This document shows, one piece after another, positions 42,166 through 52,092 of a DNA stretch of 58,367 bases; position 1 is the stretch's first letter; each line of letters opens with the position of its first letter. Where the stretch lies: assembly GCF_000960765.1 (NCBI RefSeq), contig NZ_JYNH01000016.1, positions 1 through 58,367 of the forward strand. The letters run 5' to 3'. The translations under genes were made by a program, and so were the position numbers. The notes under the pieces are model-generated. The model did no database searches and was not told the origin of the DNA. It saw only the letters and a list, made by a program, of their open reading frames with translations. The DNA is from Desulfosporosinus sp. I2. Lineage in GTDB: Bacteria; Bacillota; Desulfitobacteriia; Desulfitobacteriales; Desulfitobacteriaceae.

Positions 42166-45100
42166 ATGCCCAAGCAAGAGTGGAAAAGGGTTCTGGTGAT
42201 CGGATCAGGTCCGATAGTGATTGGGCAGGCGGCGGAGTTTGATTATGCGGGTACCCAGGCTTGTCGGGCTTTGCGTGAGGAAGGAGTCGAAGTTATCCTC
42301 GTAAATTCCAATCCAGCAACGATTATGACGGATCGGGAAACGGCGGACCGTGTCTATATTGAACCTTTAACAGTCGAATCTGTGGAACGGATTATCGAGC
42401 GTGAGAGACCGGATGGATTAATCCCCACGATGGGTGGACAGACGGGGTTAAATTTAGCATATCAGCTTGCTAAACGAGGGGTTTTAGATCGCTGTGGGGT
42501 TACTTTAATGGGGACCTCCTTGCAAAGCATTGATCAAGCGGAAGATCGAGAAAGTTTCCGGGCTTTGATGCAAGGACTCGGAGAACCGATTCCAGAGAGC
42601 AAAATTGTGTCTCAAGTCCAAGAAGCGTTAGCTTTTGCTAAGGTGACCGGATATCCCCTGATTGTACGGCCTGCCTTTACCTTGGGAGGTACTGGAGGTG
42701 GGATTGTCCAAAATGAGGAGGAACTGGAGCAGATTGCAGAGAGTGGCCTGCAGGCTAGCCTGATCGGGCAGATCCTCGTAGAACGAAGTGTCGCAGGTTG
42801 GAAGGAAATTGAATTTGAAGTCCTAAGGGATGGTGCGGGGAACTGCATAACGATTTGCCATATGGAAAATATGGACCCCGTTGGAGTGCATACAGGGGAT
42901 AGTATTGTTGTTGCACCTTGTCAAACTCTCACGGATCGGGAGGTTCAAATTCTCCGTAGTGCCTCGCGAAGGATCGTCAACGGTTTAGGAATCGAAGGGG
43001 GATGTAATGTCCAGTTTGCCCTTCACCCTTCTTGTATGGAGTACGTCGTTATCGAGGTCAACCCTCGTTTGAGTCGTTCCAGCGCCCTCGCTTCTAAGGC
43101 TACCGGATATCCGATTGCTAAGGTCGCTGCTAAGATAGCTTTAGGCTATACGCTAACCGAACTTAAAAATGCGGTAACCGGAAAAACCTCGGCTTGCTTT
43201 GAACCCGCCTTAGATTATGTGGTAGTTAAGATTCCACGTTGGCCTTTTGATAAATTTAGTGAGGCTGATCGTCGCTTAGGTACTCAAATGAAGGCAACAG
43301 GAGAAGTGATGGGGATCGGTCGGAACTTAGATACCGCCCTACTCAAAGCGATTCGCTCTCTGGATATAAAAGTTTATGGGGTTCGGTTATTGGAACTCGA
43401 AGTGCTTGAGGACTCTGAACTTAAATCTCTTTGCCTGCAACCAGATGATCGAATGTTGTTCGTTTTGGCCGAAGCCTTGAGACGGGGGTGGACTGTGGAT
43501 TGGCTGGCTGAAGAAACAGGTTGGAATCGCTATTTTTTACTGATAATTAAACGGTTAGTGGATAACCTACCTTTACTAGAACTAGCACCATGGGATAAAG
43601 ACGTGATGCTGCGCGCGAAACGGCTCGGATTTGCAGATCAGGAAATTGCGGCCCTCTGGAAGGGGTCAGAAGATGAGGTTCATCAGTTTAGGCAAGAGCA
43701 TCGTATTCAACCCGTTTTCAAAATGGTGGATACCTGCGCAGGAGAGTTTGAGGCCACGACTCCCTATTTCTATTCAAGTTATGATGTTGAAGATGAAGGG
43801 GAGGTTCACAAGCAACCCAAAGTCGTTGTTTTAGGCTCTGGTCCGATTCGAATAGGACAGGGGATTGAGTTTGACTATTGCTCAGTGCACGCAGTTCTGG
43901 CCTTGAGAAAAGCTGGGTATGAAAGTATCATTATTAATAACAACCCAGAGACGGTTTCGACGGACTTTGATACCGCTGATCGTCTTTACTTTGAACCTTT
44001 GACCTTGGAGGATGTTTCAGCCATACTCGATAAAGAACAACCGGACGGTGTGATTGTCCAGTTCGGCGGGCAGACAGCGATTGGTTTGGCCAGTGGGCTA
44101 GCACGACGCGGCTATCCTATCATCGGTACCGCAGTTGAAGATATTGACCGGGCGGAAGAACGGGGAACCTTTGACCGTGTTCTACAGGAACTGGGAGCTA
44201 AACGACCTCGTGGAGGCGGAGCTACAAATATGGATCAAGTGGAACGCGTGGCTCAGGAGATAGGATTTCCCTTAGTGGTTCGTCCCTCCTATGTATTGGG
44301 GGGCAGGGCAATGGATATCGTTTATGAAGCAAAGGAATTAGAGGCCGTTGTCAAACGAGCCCTATCGGCTTCTTCAGAGCAAGAAATTTGGATGGATCAA
44401 TATCTGCTCGGAAAAGAGGTGGAAGTCGATGCGATCTCGGATGGAGAAAACGTCTTTATCCCAGGAATTATGGAACATTTGGAACGGGCAGGAGTTCATT
44501 CTGGAGATTCGATTGCGGTTTATCCGCCTCAAACCCTCGATTTAAATATGCAAGAGCGCATTGTTGCTTTAACCGAATCGCTTGCTCGCTCATTGAAGGT
44601 TAAAGGGTTACTCAACATCCAATATGTTATTTATAAGAAGGAACTCTTTGTGCTCGAAGTCAACCCCAGGTCCAGCCGTACGGTTCCTTTTTTGAGCAAA
44701 GTTACCGGGGTTCCGATCATCGACTGGGCTACTCAAGTGATTTTGGGCAGGAAATGGGACGAAATAGCAATTCCTCATGGACTCTGGCCAACGGGGGATC
44801 GAGTTGCTGTCAAGGCCCCTGTCTTCTCCTTTTCTAAGCTACAAAGGGTCGAACCATCCTTAGGGCCCGAAATGAAATCAACGGGTGAAGTTATGGGGAT
44901 GGATAAGACTTACGAGAAGGCCCTTTATAAGGCGCTTTTAGGAGCAGGTTTATCCTTCACGACGTATGGTTCAGTGTTTATGACGCTGGCAGACCGCGAT
45001 AAAGACGAAGGAGTTGACCTCGCTCGTAGGTTCGCAGAACTTGGGTTCCGAATCACAGCCACTAAAGGTACGGCAAAGTATTTGCGGACTCAGGGACTGA

Positions 45101-45339
45101 GGGTGGAACAGATCGCTAAGTTGCATGATGGATCAAACGAAATTATCGACGGAATTCGGAAGCAAAAGATTCAATATGTTGTTAATACGACGACCCATGG
45201 TCGTGTCCAAGAAAGTGATGGATTTGCGATTCGAAGAGCCGCTGTGGAACATGGGATACCTTGCTTTACAAGCTTAGATACTGCTGCAGCATTACTCCAG
45301 GTACTAGAAAGTATCTCACCGGGTCTCTTACCGCTATAG
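42166..45339 (+). CDS. carB: Carbamoyl-phosphate synthase large subunit
   Basis: Two homologous ATP-grasp halves form carboxyphosphate and carbamoyl phosphate. First half: [66 protein letters not shown]. Second half: [64 protein letters not shown]. The C-terminal allosteric domain has VNTTTHG near the end. Length 1057 is normal. It ends at a 330-bp gap with heptamer arrays that splits the pyr operon before pyrK. Confidence 0.98.
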   Translation: MPKQEWKRVLVIGSGPIVIGQAAEFDYAGTQACRALREEGVEVILVNSNPATIMTDRETADRVYIEPLTVESVERIIERERPDGLIPTMGGQTGLNLAYQLAKRGVLDRCGVTLMGTSLQSIDQAEDRESFRALMQGLGEPIPESKIVSQVQEALAFAKVTGYPLIVRPAFTLGGTGGGIVQNEEELEQIAESGLQASLIGQILVERSVAGWKEIEFEVLRDGAGNCITICHMENMDPVGVHTGDSIVVAPCQTLTDREVQILRSASRRIVNGLGIEGGCNVQFALHPSCMEYVVIEVNPRLSRSSALASKATGYPIAKVAAKIALGYTLTELKNAVTGKTSACFEPALDYVVVKIPRWPFDKFSEADRRLGTQMKATGEVMGIGRNLDTALLKAIRSLDIKVYGVRLLELEVLEDSELKSLCLQPDDRMLFVLAEALRRGWTVDWLAEETGWNRYFLLIIKRLVDNLPLLELAPWDKDVMLRAKRLGFADQEIAALWKGSEDEVHQFRQEHRIQPVFKMVDTCAGEFEATTPYFYSSYDVEDEGEVHKQPKVVVLGSGPIRIGQGIEFDYCSVHAVLALRKAGYESIIINNNPETVSTDFDTADRLYFEPLTLEDVSAILDKEQPDGVIVQFGGQTAIGLASGLARRGYPIIGTAVEDIDRAEERGTFDRVLQELGAKRPRGGGATNMDQVERVAQEIGFPLVVRPSYVLGGRAMDIVYEAKELEAVVKRALSASSEQEIWMDQYLLGKEVEVDAISDGENVFIPGIMEHLERAGVHSGDSIAVYPPQTLDLNMQERIVALTESLARSLKVKGLLNIQYVIYKKELFVLEVNPRSSRTVPFLSKVTGVPIIDWATQVILGRKWDEIAIPHGLWPTGDRVAVKAPVFSFSKLQRVEPSLGPEMKSTGEVMGMDKTYEKALYKALLGAGLSFTTYGSVFMTLADRDKDEGVDLARRFAELGFRITATKGTAKYLRTQGLRVEQIAKLHDGSNEIIDGIRKQKIQYVVNTTTHGRVQESDGFAIRRAAVEHGIPCFTSLDTAAALLQVLESISPGLLPL

Positions 45340-45660
45340 CGAGGTTCGATGTTCGATGTTCGAGGCACGAAGTACGAAGCATGAAGCACAAAGTTGAAGT
45401 ACGAAGATCGAAGAAAAAATTCGAGTTACGACCTCCAACTTTGTCCCGCCCTCGAGGCGGTAGAAATTTAATTTCATCGGACAAAGTGTTCTATAAGTTG
45501 TTTGATATTGGAAACATACTCAGAATAAGTTCGATTTGAACTTGTTCTGAGACGTTAAATCGATGTTCAAATAAGATATTCGATAATCAATTGCGATTTC
45601 GATTTGTGTTACGAAATATTCGAGCCTCGAGCTTCGAACCTCGAGCCTCGAATTAGAGGA
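45340..45660. repeat. Heptamer arrays and hairpins carB-pyrK
   Basis: Left array 45340-45420 (GAGGTTCGATGTTCGATG, then CACGAAGTACGAAGCATGAA). Right array 45608-45655 (ATTCGAGCCTCGAGCTTCG, AACCTCGAGCCTCGAATT), which is complementary to the left one. Between them: CCGCCCTCGAGGCGG with an outer ACTTTGTCC/GGACAAAGT pairing (45438-45489), and the hairpin CTCAGAATAAGTTC/GAACTTGTTCTGAG (45518-45550). No gene is present. The whole can fold as one long structure. Confidence 0.75.
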
Positions 45661-45667
45661 GGTTGCC

Positions 45668-46519
45668 ATGCTTACTGAAGGACTAGTGGTTGTTCACGAA
45701 CGCTTAGGAGAAGAGGCCCAAAGGCTTATGAAATTGGTTCTTAAGGGACCAATTGCCAAAACTGCGCAAGCGGGACAATTTGTAGCCGTTAGAGTCCAAG
45801 ATCCGACGCTTGCCTCCTACGATCCTTTGTTACGGAGGCCCATTAGCTTGGCGGAGATTTCTCCCGAGAGCGACGAGATTACTCTGCTCTACCGAGTTGT
45901 GGGTAAGGGAACGGAAATCTTAGCACGTGCTCGATGTGGAGATCGTCTCAGTATTATGGGTCCCTTAGGGCGAGGGTTTTCATTACCAGAAGACGGGGAA
46001 TTGTGGTTGATTGCTGGAGGGATTGGGATATTTCCGCTTTATCCTTTAGCTCAACGTGCACTTGCCAAAGGGCTATCCGTTCGTTTGTTTTGGGGTGGAG
46101 ATAATCAAACTTTCCTAGAAAGTGCAGGACTATCCGAATGGCAAGCGCTCGGAATTCCGATACACTTAAGTACAATGGATGGTAGTCTTGGGCAAAAAGG
46201 GCTCGTGACGGTTCAAGTACTGGGGCTATTATGGGAGTTTAATGGTAAGGTGGAAAATTCCGGACAGACGATGGACGGCAAACTATATGTAGCCACTTGC
46301 GGTCCTCACAAGATGATGCAGGCAGTGACTGAACTATGTATGAACTCTGGGGTTCCCGTGGAAGTTTCGCTGGAAGAACGCATGGGCTGTGCAGTAGGAG
46401 CCTGTTTAGGGTGCGTATGTACCCTGAAAGACGAAGCTGGAACCCTAATCCATAAGAAGGTTTGTCAGGATGGACCGGTTTTTCGGGGCGAGGAGGTGGT
46501 TTGGGATGTGTCCTGTTGA
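45668..46519 (+). CDS. pyrK: Dihydroorotate dehydrogenase B, electron-transfer subunit
   Basis: FAD and [2Fe-2S] subunit that links PyrD to NAD+. FAD-binding motif [14 protein letters not shown]-binding [17 protein letters not shown]; the cluster cysteines are in [11 protein letters not shown] plus the later KVCQDGPVF. Length 283 is slightly longer than the usual 255-265, with a loop in the middle ([17 protein letters not shown]). AGAGGAGG precedes ATG 45668. It overlaps pyrD by 14 bp. Confidence 0.97.
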   Translation: MLTEGLVVVHERLGEEAQRLMKLVLKGPIAKTAQAGQFVAVRVQDPTLASYDPLLRRPISLAEISPESDEITLLYRVVGKGTEILARARCGDRLSIMGPLGRGFSLPEDGELWLIAGGIGIFPLYPLAQRALAKGLSVRLFWGGDNQTFLESAGLSEWQALGIPIHLSTMDGSLGQKGLVTVQVLGLLWEFNGKVENSGQTMDGKLYVATCGPHKMMQAVTELCMNSGVPVEVSLEERMGCAVGACLGCVCTLKDEAGTLIHKKVCQDGPVFRGEEVVWDVSC

Positions 46520-47426
46520 TTCAACGACTGAGCTGGCGGGCATAACATTAAGAAATCCAATCCTTACCTGTTCAGGGACCTATGGTTTTGGAGAAGAGTA
46601 CACTGCGTATTGTCCTTTAGAAGCTTTGGGAGGAATAACCTTGAAAGGGATTACTCCCTTGCCACGGCTGGGAAATCCTGTTCCTCGGTTAGCAGAAACT
46701 CCGGCTGGGTTATTGAACGCAGTCGGTCTGGAAAATCCGGGCCTTGAGGAATTCCTATCTTCCTATCTACCCAAGGTACGCAAATTGCCAACAGCGGTGA
46801 TTGCCAACATCTCTGGTTTTTCACTGGAGGATTACACTCAGATGGCTCGGGCTTTGCGTCGGGATTCAGGGTTAGCAGCGCTAGAGGTCAATATTTCTTG
46901 TCCCAATGTCAAACATGGCGGAATGCATTTTGGTACGGACCCCCAGAGTGCTGAAGACGTGATTGCAGCTGTAAAAGCGGAAACCGATCTCCCCATTATT
47001 GCGAAGCTTTCGCCCAATGTCACAGATATTGTCGAGATGGCTCGAGCGGTTCAACGTGGGGGCGCGGATGCTGTTTCCTTGATTAATACGCTGTTGGGAA
47101 TGTCTATTGACCTAGATCGACAGCGTCCCGTCTTAGCCAATACGTTTGGAGGGCTATCCGGGCCTGCTATTAGACCGGTTGCAGTTCGTATGGTTTGGCA
47201 AGTTTATCAAGCCATCGATTTGCCCATTATCGGTATGGGAGGAATCACTACGTGGCAGGATGCTGTGGAATTTCTCCTAGCCGGAGCCACGGCAGTAAGC
47301 GTTGGTACAGGCAATTTCGTTAATCCTCAGGCTCCACTGGAGATCCTTAAGGGAATCCAAGGTTATTGCGAAAAACACGGGATTGCTTCTGTGCGCGAAT
47401 TAGTAGGTTTAGCACATAAGTCTTAG
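46506..47426 (+). CDS. pyrD: Dihydroorotate dehydrogenase B, catalytic subunit
   Basis: FMN enzyme oxidising dihydroorotate to orotate with PyrK. Class 1B catalytic cysteine in [11 protein letters not shown]; other blocks are [49 protein letters not shown] and [19 protein letters not shown]. Length 306 is normal. ATG 46506 is chosen for GAGGAGGTGG upstream and the family N-terminus; ATG 46470 is in frame but lies further inside pyrK. Confidence 0.97.
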   Translation: MCPVDSTTELAGITLRNPILTCSGTYGFGEEYTAYCPLEALGGITLKGITPLPRLGNPVPRLAETPAGLLNAVGLENPGLEEFLSSYLPKVRKLPTAVIANISGFSLEDYTQMARALRRDSGLAALEVNISCPNVKHGGMHFGTDPQSAEDVIAAVKAETDLPIIAKLSPNVTDIVEMARAVQRGGADAVSLINTLLGMSIDLDRQRPVLANTFGGLSGPAIRPVAVRMVWQVYQAIDLPIIGMGGITTWQDAVEFLLAGATAVSVGTGNFVNPQAPLEILKGIQGYCEKHGIASVRELVGLAHKS

Positions 47427-47483
47427 AGGGTACTTAGATTAGCCTTTTCCATAGTTACAATTTGTTTGAAACGGGGTTATCGT

Positions 47484-48197
47484 ATGGATGTGACAAAGAA
47501 TAATCATCGGGTTATAGTCGCCCTTGATGTTCCTGGGCGCGAGGAAGCCTTAGCTTTAGCTAGGGTACTTCAAGGTAGTGGATGTTGGCTTAAAGTGGGG
47601 TTGGAACTGTACTCGTATACAGGTCCAGCGATGATTCGGGAACTAAAAGCTTTGGGATTTCCTATTTTTTTAGACCTCAAGCTTCATGACATTCCTACAA
47701 CCGTGGAAAGGGCAATCCGCGGATTTGTTCAGTGTGGTGTTGACATGATCAATGTTCATTGTAGTGGCGGGTATGATATGATGGCTAGGGCTGCTCACGC
47801 TGTTCAAGAAGAAGGAAGTAAGTTAGAGCGAGTTCCTAAAGTGATCGGAGTTACAGTCCTTACAAGTATGTCGGAAATTCAATTTAATCAAGAGTTGGGG
47901 ATCCAGCGAAACCTTAGGGACCATGTAGTAGCGCTTGCAAAATTAGCGGCACAAGCAGGACTCGACGGAGTTGTCGCTTCTGCCATGGAAGCTAGAGAGA
48001 TAAGGCGGATTACGCAACCCGAATTTCTGATAGTAACACCAGGAATACGTCCGACCTGGAGTGAGGCCCATGATCAGATGAGAGTTCTAACCCCGTTTGA
48101 AGCCTTGGCCGCGGGAAGTTCGTATCTCGTGGTCGGAAGGCCAATTACTCGTGCAGAGGATCCTCGGCAGGCCTTAGAGCGACTTTGGCTAAAGTAG
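47484..48197 (+). CDS. pyrF: Orotidine 5'-phosphate decarboxylase
   Basis: Last step to UMP. Catalytic Lys-Asp tetrad in FLDLKLHDIPTTVERA; VIVALDVPGREEAL at the N-terminus; MINVHCSGG, GVTVLTSMSE, VVASAMEA, VTPGIRPTWSEAHDQ and YLVVGRPIT follow. Length 237 is normal. ATG 47484 has ACGGGG upstream; an earlier TTG in frame lacks a site. It follows pyrD by 57 bp. Confidence 0.98.
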   Translation: MDVTKNNHRVIVALDVPGREEALALARVLQGSGCWLKVGLELYSYTGPAMIRELKALGFPIFLDLKLHDIPTTVERAIRGFVQCGVDMINVHCSGGYDMMARAAHAVQEEGSKLERVPKVIGVTVLTSMSEIQFNQELGIQRNLRDHVVALAKLAAQAGLDGVVASAMEAREIRRITQPEFLIVTPGIRPTWSEAHDQMRVLTPFEALAAGSSYLVVGRPITRAEDPRQALERLWLK

Positions 48198-48218
48198 GAA
48201 AAGGAGAGAAATCTAAAC

Positions 48219-48836
48219 ATGAATAAAGGATCAAATAGTGAATTAACGATAGGGAAGGCAGCTTTAAGTACGGAGGAATACCTTGATATTTTTAGGAAGA
48301 GCTCTGCCTTATTGGAGGGGCATTTTCTCTTGACTTCAGGAAAGCATAGTGCCCAGTACATGCAATGTGCACAAGTTCTTCAATATCCGGATCGGGCAGG
48401 CGTTTTAGCCGAGGGGCTAGCTGCAACTTTTCGCGACATGGAGATTCAAACTGTTATTGGGCCTGCTACGGGCGGGATTTTAGTGGCTCATGAAGTCGCT
48501 AAAGCTTTAGGGGTTCGGGCTCTGTTTACAGAGCGGGAAAATGGTGTCATGCGTTTAAGGAGAGGGTTTACGCTTTCCCCTGGGGAACGTGTGTTAGTCG
48601 TGGAAGATGTGATTACAACGGGTGGCTCTGTCCGTGAGGTACTCTCTGTTGTCCGAGAATTTGAGGCTATTCCTGTCGGCGTTGGTGTACTAGTTGACCG
48701 AACGGGGGGAACAATAGACTTTGGCCTTCCCCAGAGTTCAATAATTCAATTGGAAATTCAGGCATACGAGGCTCATGAATGCCCACTTTGTGCTCGTGGA
48801 ATTCCAGCGATCAAACCAGGAAGTAGAAAACTATAA
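48219..48836 (+). CDS. pyrE: Orotate phosphoribosyltransferase
   Basis: Forms OMP from orotate and PRPP. The PRPP loop is VLVVEDVITTGGSVREVL; GPATGGILVAHEVAKALG and LLTSGKHSAQYMQCA (as FLLTSGKHSAQYMQCAQVLQ) are typical. Length 205 is normal. GGAGAG precedes ATG 48219. It is the last gene of the pyr operon; a strong terminator follows. Confidence 0.97.
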   Translation: MNKGSNSELTIGKAALSTEEYLDIFRKSSALLEGHFLLTSGKHSAQYMQCAQVLQYPDRAGVLAEGLAATFRDMEIQTVIGPATGGILVAHEVAKALGVRALFTERENGVMRLRRGFTLSPGERVLVVEDVITTGGSVREVLSVVREFEAIPVGVGVLVDRTGGTIDFGLPQSSIIQLEIQAYEAHECPLCARGIPAIKPGSRKL

Positions 48837-48923
48837 AATTGAATAAAACCGTACAATGGTTTGTAAGTGAGTCTGTAATTAAAACGATAAAAATGACTAG
48901 AATAAGATAAGTATTAGATAAGT

Positions 48924-48966
48924 AGGGGTTGTAACAATGTTTTTCCAGTTTGTTACAACCCCTATT
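48924..48966 (+). terminator. Terminator after the pyr operon
   Basis: A perfect 13-bp stem GGGGTTGTAACAA (48925-48937) with TTGTTACAACCCC (48950-48962). The T run is poor (TATTCTAAT). The rest of 48837-49178 is AT-rich without a gene; a TATAAT box (49145-49150) stands 28 bp before the next start. Confidence 0.8.
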
Positions 48967-49178
48967 CTAATCGGGATTACATAACAAACTCAAGATTATT
49001 TCACTCTGCAGTTTACGAGTAAGATAGGATTATTTAAATGGAATGGGAGGTATATATTGGATTACCACGAATATTGAAGGTAAGAAAAGGTGGAAAGGGG
49101 TTGAGCTTCATACATAATACTCGCAATAAGGGGAAGAAATTTGATATAATTAATCGATTTTGAAGAAGGGGGTTGATC

Positions 49179-50666
49179 ATGAAAAAGGTAATCTTATTTG
49201 TCATCGACTCCCTACATCCTGTGGTCTTAGGAAGGACACTTTCGGAAGGAAATGCCCCTGCTTTAAACTTTCTTGCGAAACACGGAACTTACTTCAATCG
49301 AGTTATTTCCACGTTTCCAACTATGACTCCGGTGGCCACGAGCTCCGTGATCACGGGTACTTGGCCTGAGCAACATGGGGTTCCAGGTTTTATTTGGTAT
49401 AACGAGGAAATAGGAAAGATCATAGATTATGGTGCGACTTGGCAAAGTGTCCTGAAAATTGGGCCGAGGCAAGTTCTCCGAAACTTGCTCATTAAACTAA
49501 ATGAAGAGCATCTTAATTCAGAAACACCGACTTTATATGAAGAATTAGAAGCAGGTGGATATCATACGGGTAATGTAAATTTTTTTATGCATCGGGCTAA
49601 ACACCCATACTGTGCCAAGATCCCCTTTTTGCTTTCTTTGGTGACGGGTTTTCGACTTAAACAAGAAAAGGTTTCAGGTCCATCTCATCTGACCTTAGGG
49701 CAGCTTATTCATCCGCCTTTTTCTCGACGATCTATAACCTATCCGAAGGGGCCATTTCATCGCTTTGGTGTTAATGATGTTTTTTCAGGAATGATCACTG
49801 CACAACTTGTCCGTGAAAGAAAGCAGCCAGATTTCACCGTGGTTTATTTCCCGGATAATGATCAATATTCGCACCAATATGGCCCCTTGCGCTCAGGACC
49901 CTCGATTGAACGTGCCGACCAGCAAGTGGCTTTGGTCCTTAATGAGTTTGATTCTTGGGAAAAGGCGTTAGAGGAAAATGTAATTATAGTGACCGGTGAC
50001 CATGCTCAATCAACGGTTGGGTTAGGTGAAGAGTTTCTGATTGATTTAGATGAGGCTCTAAAATCGTTTCAGCGATTAAAGTTCACGGAAGGGGCAAGCG
50101 GTGAAGACAATAGCAAAGAAATTGCTATTTGTCCCAATGAACGCATGGCTTTTATTTATATACTCCAGCGTAAGAACGAAATTTTACCTGAAGTGGTAGA
50201 CATTCTAGCTAAAGATTCACGCAATGCTCAAATTGCATGGAAAGTCTGTGAAAATAGATATTGTGTTGTTCAAGGAGAAACTGAGAAACAGCTTTGCTTT
50301 TCGCGTCTTGGACCTTATCAAGACGTTTATGGTCAATCATGGTCTTTTGACGGAGATCTATCCGTGGTCGATGCTCAGGAAGCAGGTCAACAAATTATTG
50401 AATTTGGGAAGTATCCAGATGCATTTAATCGTCTGATATCAGCACTAGAAGCACGGAGTGGAAGTCGTGTTATTGTTTCAGCTGCCTCGGGATACGAATA
50501 TTTTGCTGTCGGGGCACCTATTCACCCTGGCGGAGGGAGCCACGGGTCCCTTGAAGAAGAGGATTCGACGGTGCCGATGATTATTTCCGGAATGTCAGTC
50601 AGTTTGAAGCATCCACGAATTGTTGATTTATATTCAATCATTCTTAAGCATTTTGGCTTAGGCTGA
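49179..50666 (+). CDS. Alkaline-phosphatase-fold phosphodiesterase/nucleotide pyrophosphatase
   Basis: A 495-residue enzyme of the type I phosphodiesterase group. Metal-binding start VILFVIDSLHPVVLG; nucleophile Thr in STFPTMTPVATSSVITG; TWPEQHGVPGFIWYN; later ligands in YFPDNDQYSHQYGP, VTGDHAQS and HPGGGSHGS. No signal peptide or membrane span is visible, so it looks cytoplasmic. The substrate is not evident; relatives include nucleotide pyrophosphatases and phosphoglycerol-type hydrolases. ATG 49179 has AAGGGGG upstream. It stands alone between two terminators. Confidence 0.85.
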   Translation: MKKVILFVIDSLHPVVLGRTLSEGNAPALNFLAKHGTYFNRVISTFPTMTPVATSSVITGTWPEQHGVPGFIWYNEEIGKIIDYGATWQSVLKIGPRQVLRNLLIKLNEEHLNSETPTLYEELEAGGYHTGNVNFFMHRAKHPYCAKIPFLLSLVTGFRLKQEKVSGPSHLTLGQLIHPPFSRRSITYPKGPFHRFGVNDVFSGMITAQLVRERKQPDFTVVYFPDNDQYSHQYGPLRSGPSIERADQQVALVLNEFDSWEKALEENVIIVTGDHAQSTVGLGEEFLIDLDEALKSFQRLKFTEGASGEDNSKEIAICPNERMAFIYILQRKNEILPEVVDILAKDSRNAQIAWKVCENRYCVVQGETEKQLCFSRLGPYQDVYGQSWSFDGDLSVVDAQEAGQQIIEFGKYPDAFNRLISALEARSGSRVIVSAASGYEYFAVGAPIHPGGGSHGSLEEEDSTVPMIISGMSVSLKHPRIVDLYSIILKHFGLG

Positions 50667-50795
50667 TGAGTATCAATAAATGAGTCTTTTTATGACTTAA
50701 GGATGTAAGATAGTCATGCTCGTTCTTGTATATTCAATCACAATGTTTTGAAATGCTAAGAAGTCGAAGGTTCAAAATTGGATTATACCTACGCC

Positions 50796-50835
50796 AGGAC
50801 GTTAGTGGTTTGGTAAACGTTCTGGCTTTTAGTTA
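50796..50835 (+). terminator. Terminator after the phosphodiesterase gene
   Basis: GCCAGGACGTT pairs with AACGTTCTGGC (one wobble), followed by TTTTAGTT. The rest of 50667-50950 is AT-rich with no gene; it contains a tandem GTGGAATGTTA repeat (about 50883-50909). Confidence 0.75.
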
Positions 50836-50950
50836 TTTATTGACCTAGTCATCGGTTATTTTGAAGGAATAAACTAGAAAAGTGTGGAATGTTATGTGGA
50901 ATGTTAAATGAGGCTAAATTTAAGTTGAGGTACATGGAAGGTTAGATTTG

Positions 50951-51313
50951 ATGAATAAAAGAGCGAATTCCAAATTATTTTTAAGTTTTTGCCTGGCAAT
51001 TATTTTGATAATCAGTTTACCCCTGAGTATAGTAGTCGGACAAGGCGGCCCTTTTACAGAAATTAAAGAAAAAATGGCGAGTATTTCTGAAAGTGAACAT
51101 GAGAACCTTCAAAATCTATTCGTTCTCAGTCAGCAGATTACAGAGATAGGGAAAGAGGAAGAAAGGGTTACTCAGGATATAAAAACAAAAAAAATAGAAA
51201 TAGAGGGCTTGAAAGTAACCATTGCAAGTGAAGAAATGGCCTATACAAAAAAATGGAGGACCTTAGGCAGGTATTTAAGAGTTATCAGAGGATGGGACCG
51301 GGGACTTACTTAG
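50951..51313 (+). CDS. Secreted coiled-coil protein, frame-0 part
   Basis: N-terminal part of what is probably one protein continued at 51253-52092. Signal peptide or anchor (FLSFCLAIILIISLPLSIVV, about residues 10-29), then a heptad-rich coiled coil (EHENLQNLFVLSQQITEIGK, DIKTKKIEIEGLKVTIASEE). In frame it ends 20 codons after an A7 run (51247-51253) with unrelated-looking residues (WRTLGRYLRVIRGWDRGLT). The run gives the slippery heptamer A AAA AAA in the right phase; a -1 shift continues as MEDLRQVFKSYQRMGPGTYL. GGAAGG precedes ATG 50951. The pattern resembles the start of PcsB/CwlO/EnvC-type partners of FtsX. Alternatives: a broken gene or a base missing from the sequence. Confidence 0.7.
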   Translation: MNKRANSKLFLSFCLAIILIISLPLSIVVGQGGPFTEIKEKMASISESEHENLQNLFVLSQQITEIGKEEERVTQDIKTKKIEIEGLKVTIASEEMAYTKKWRTLGRYLRVIRGWDRGLT

Positions 51314-52092
51314 AAATAATTCTTAATTCAGACAATCTGGCAATGCTCCTCAGGAGAGTCAATACTTTGAGGGATCTTACTCGCAACACGCAAAAACTTA
51401 TGGAGTTGTTGGAAGAGAGTAAAGCAAAGCAGTTAACTGAAAAAGAAAACCTTGCCCAAAAAATCGCTAGTTTAGAAGACAATCAAAAACTGCTCCAAGA
51501 ATCCCTGACTAAGAAAAAGCAGTTAATACAAGATCAGGAGAAATATCTTACCTCCTTGAAGGAAAAAAGGGAGTCTTACCAAGAAAATCTTTCGAACCTG
51601 CAACTGAACTGGGACGAACTTAAAACGTCTGTTCCGGTGATTATAAAAGAGCTCTCCAGAATTATCGATGAGGGATACATTCCACCGGAAAAATTAAATA
51701 TCTCGTTTAATTTCATGAGTATTAGAGGAACTATCGATGAAAAAACCCTAAATGATCTAATTTCTGAGTATCCCTTACTCCCTAAGATTGTCTTAAAATT
51801 TTATCCAAACAACGTTCAAATTAGCATGCCTGAAGAAAATCTTGTTCTATCAGGGAACTTTGTTATACAAGAGGCGCAGGCCCTGAAATTCCAGGTCAAA
51901 GAGGGTAGCTTCTATGGGATGCCACTGGATGCTGGCGCAATAGAAGATTTGTTCCTAAAAGGTGACTTAGTATTTAAGCTTAAGCTACCTATGAGCACCA
52001 ACTACAGACTTAATTCTATTAGGACAAGGGATGGATCTTTGGAACTGACAATTACACTAGATGCTGAGGAGGCCAAGGTCAAGGATGATTAA
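51253..52092 (+). CDS. Secreted coiled-coil protein, -1 frame part with C-terminal domain
   Basis: Continuation of the coiled coil: GTYLEIILNSDNLAMLLRRV matches the hinge block of PcsB/CwlO-like proteins (YLExLLxSxSFxDFLxR), then long heptads (KLMELLEESKAKQLTEKENL to about residue 115). After that comes a separate domain (about residues 125-275) with GYIPPEKLNISFNFMSIRG, NVQISMPEENLVLSGNF and YRLNSIRTRDGSLELTI, beta-rich and reminiscent of lipid-binding YpmS/DUF2140-like folds; it has no M23, CHAP or NlpC/P60 signature. Taken alone this part lacks a signal peptide, so the joined form of about 380 residues is the likely product. It overlaps the ATPase gene by 8 bp. Confidence 0.7.
   Translation: MEDLRQVFKSYQRMGPGTYLEIILNSDNLAMLLRRVNTLRDLTRNTQKLMELLEESKAKQLTEKENLAQKIASLEDNQKLLQESLTKKKQLIQDQEKYLTSLKEKRESYQENLSNLQLNWDELKTSVPVIIKELSRIIDEGYIPPEKLNISFNFMSIRGTIDEKTLNDLISEYPLLPKIVLKFYPNNVQISMPEENLVLSGNFVIQEAQALKFQVKEGSFYGMPLDAGAIEDLFLKGDLVFKLKLPMSTNYRLNSIRTRDGSLELTITLDAEEAKVKDD

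Noticed and set aside
45261-45539. Open frame across the carB end and the heptamer arrays
   Set aside because: No ribosome site, repetitive residues, and half of it lies in carB out of frame.
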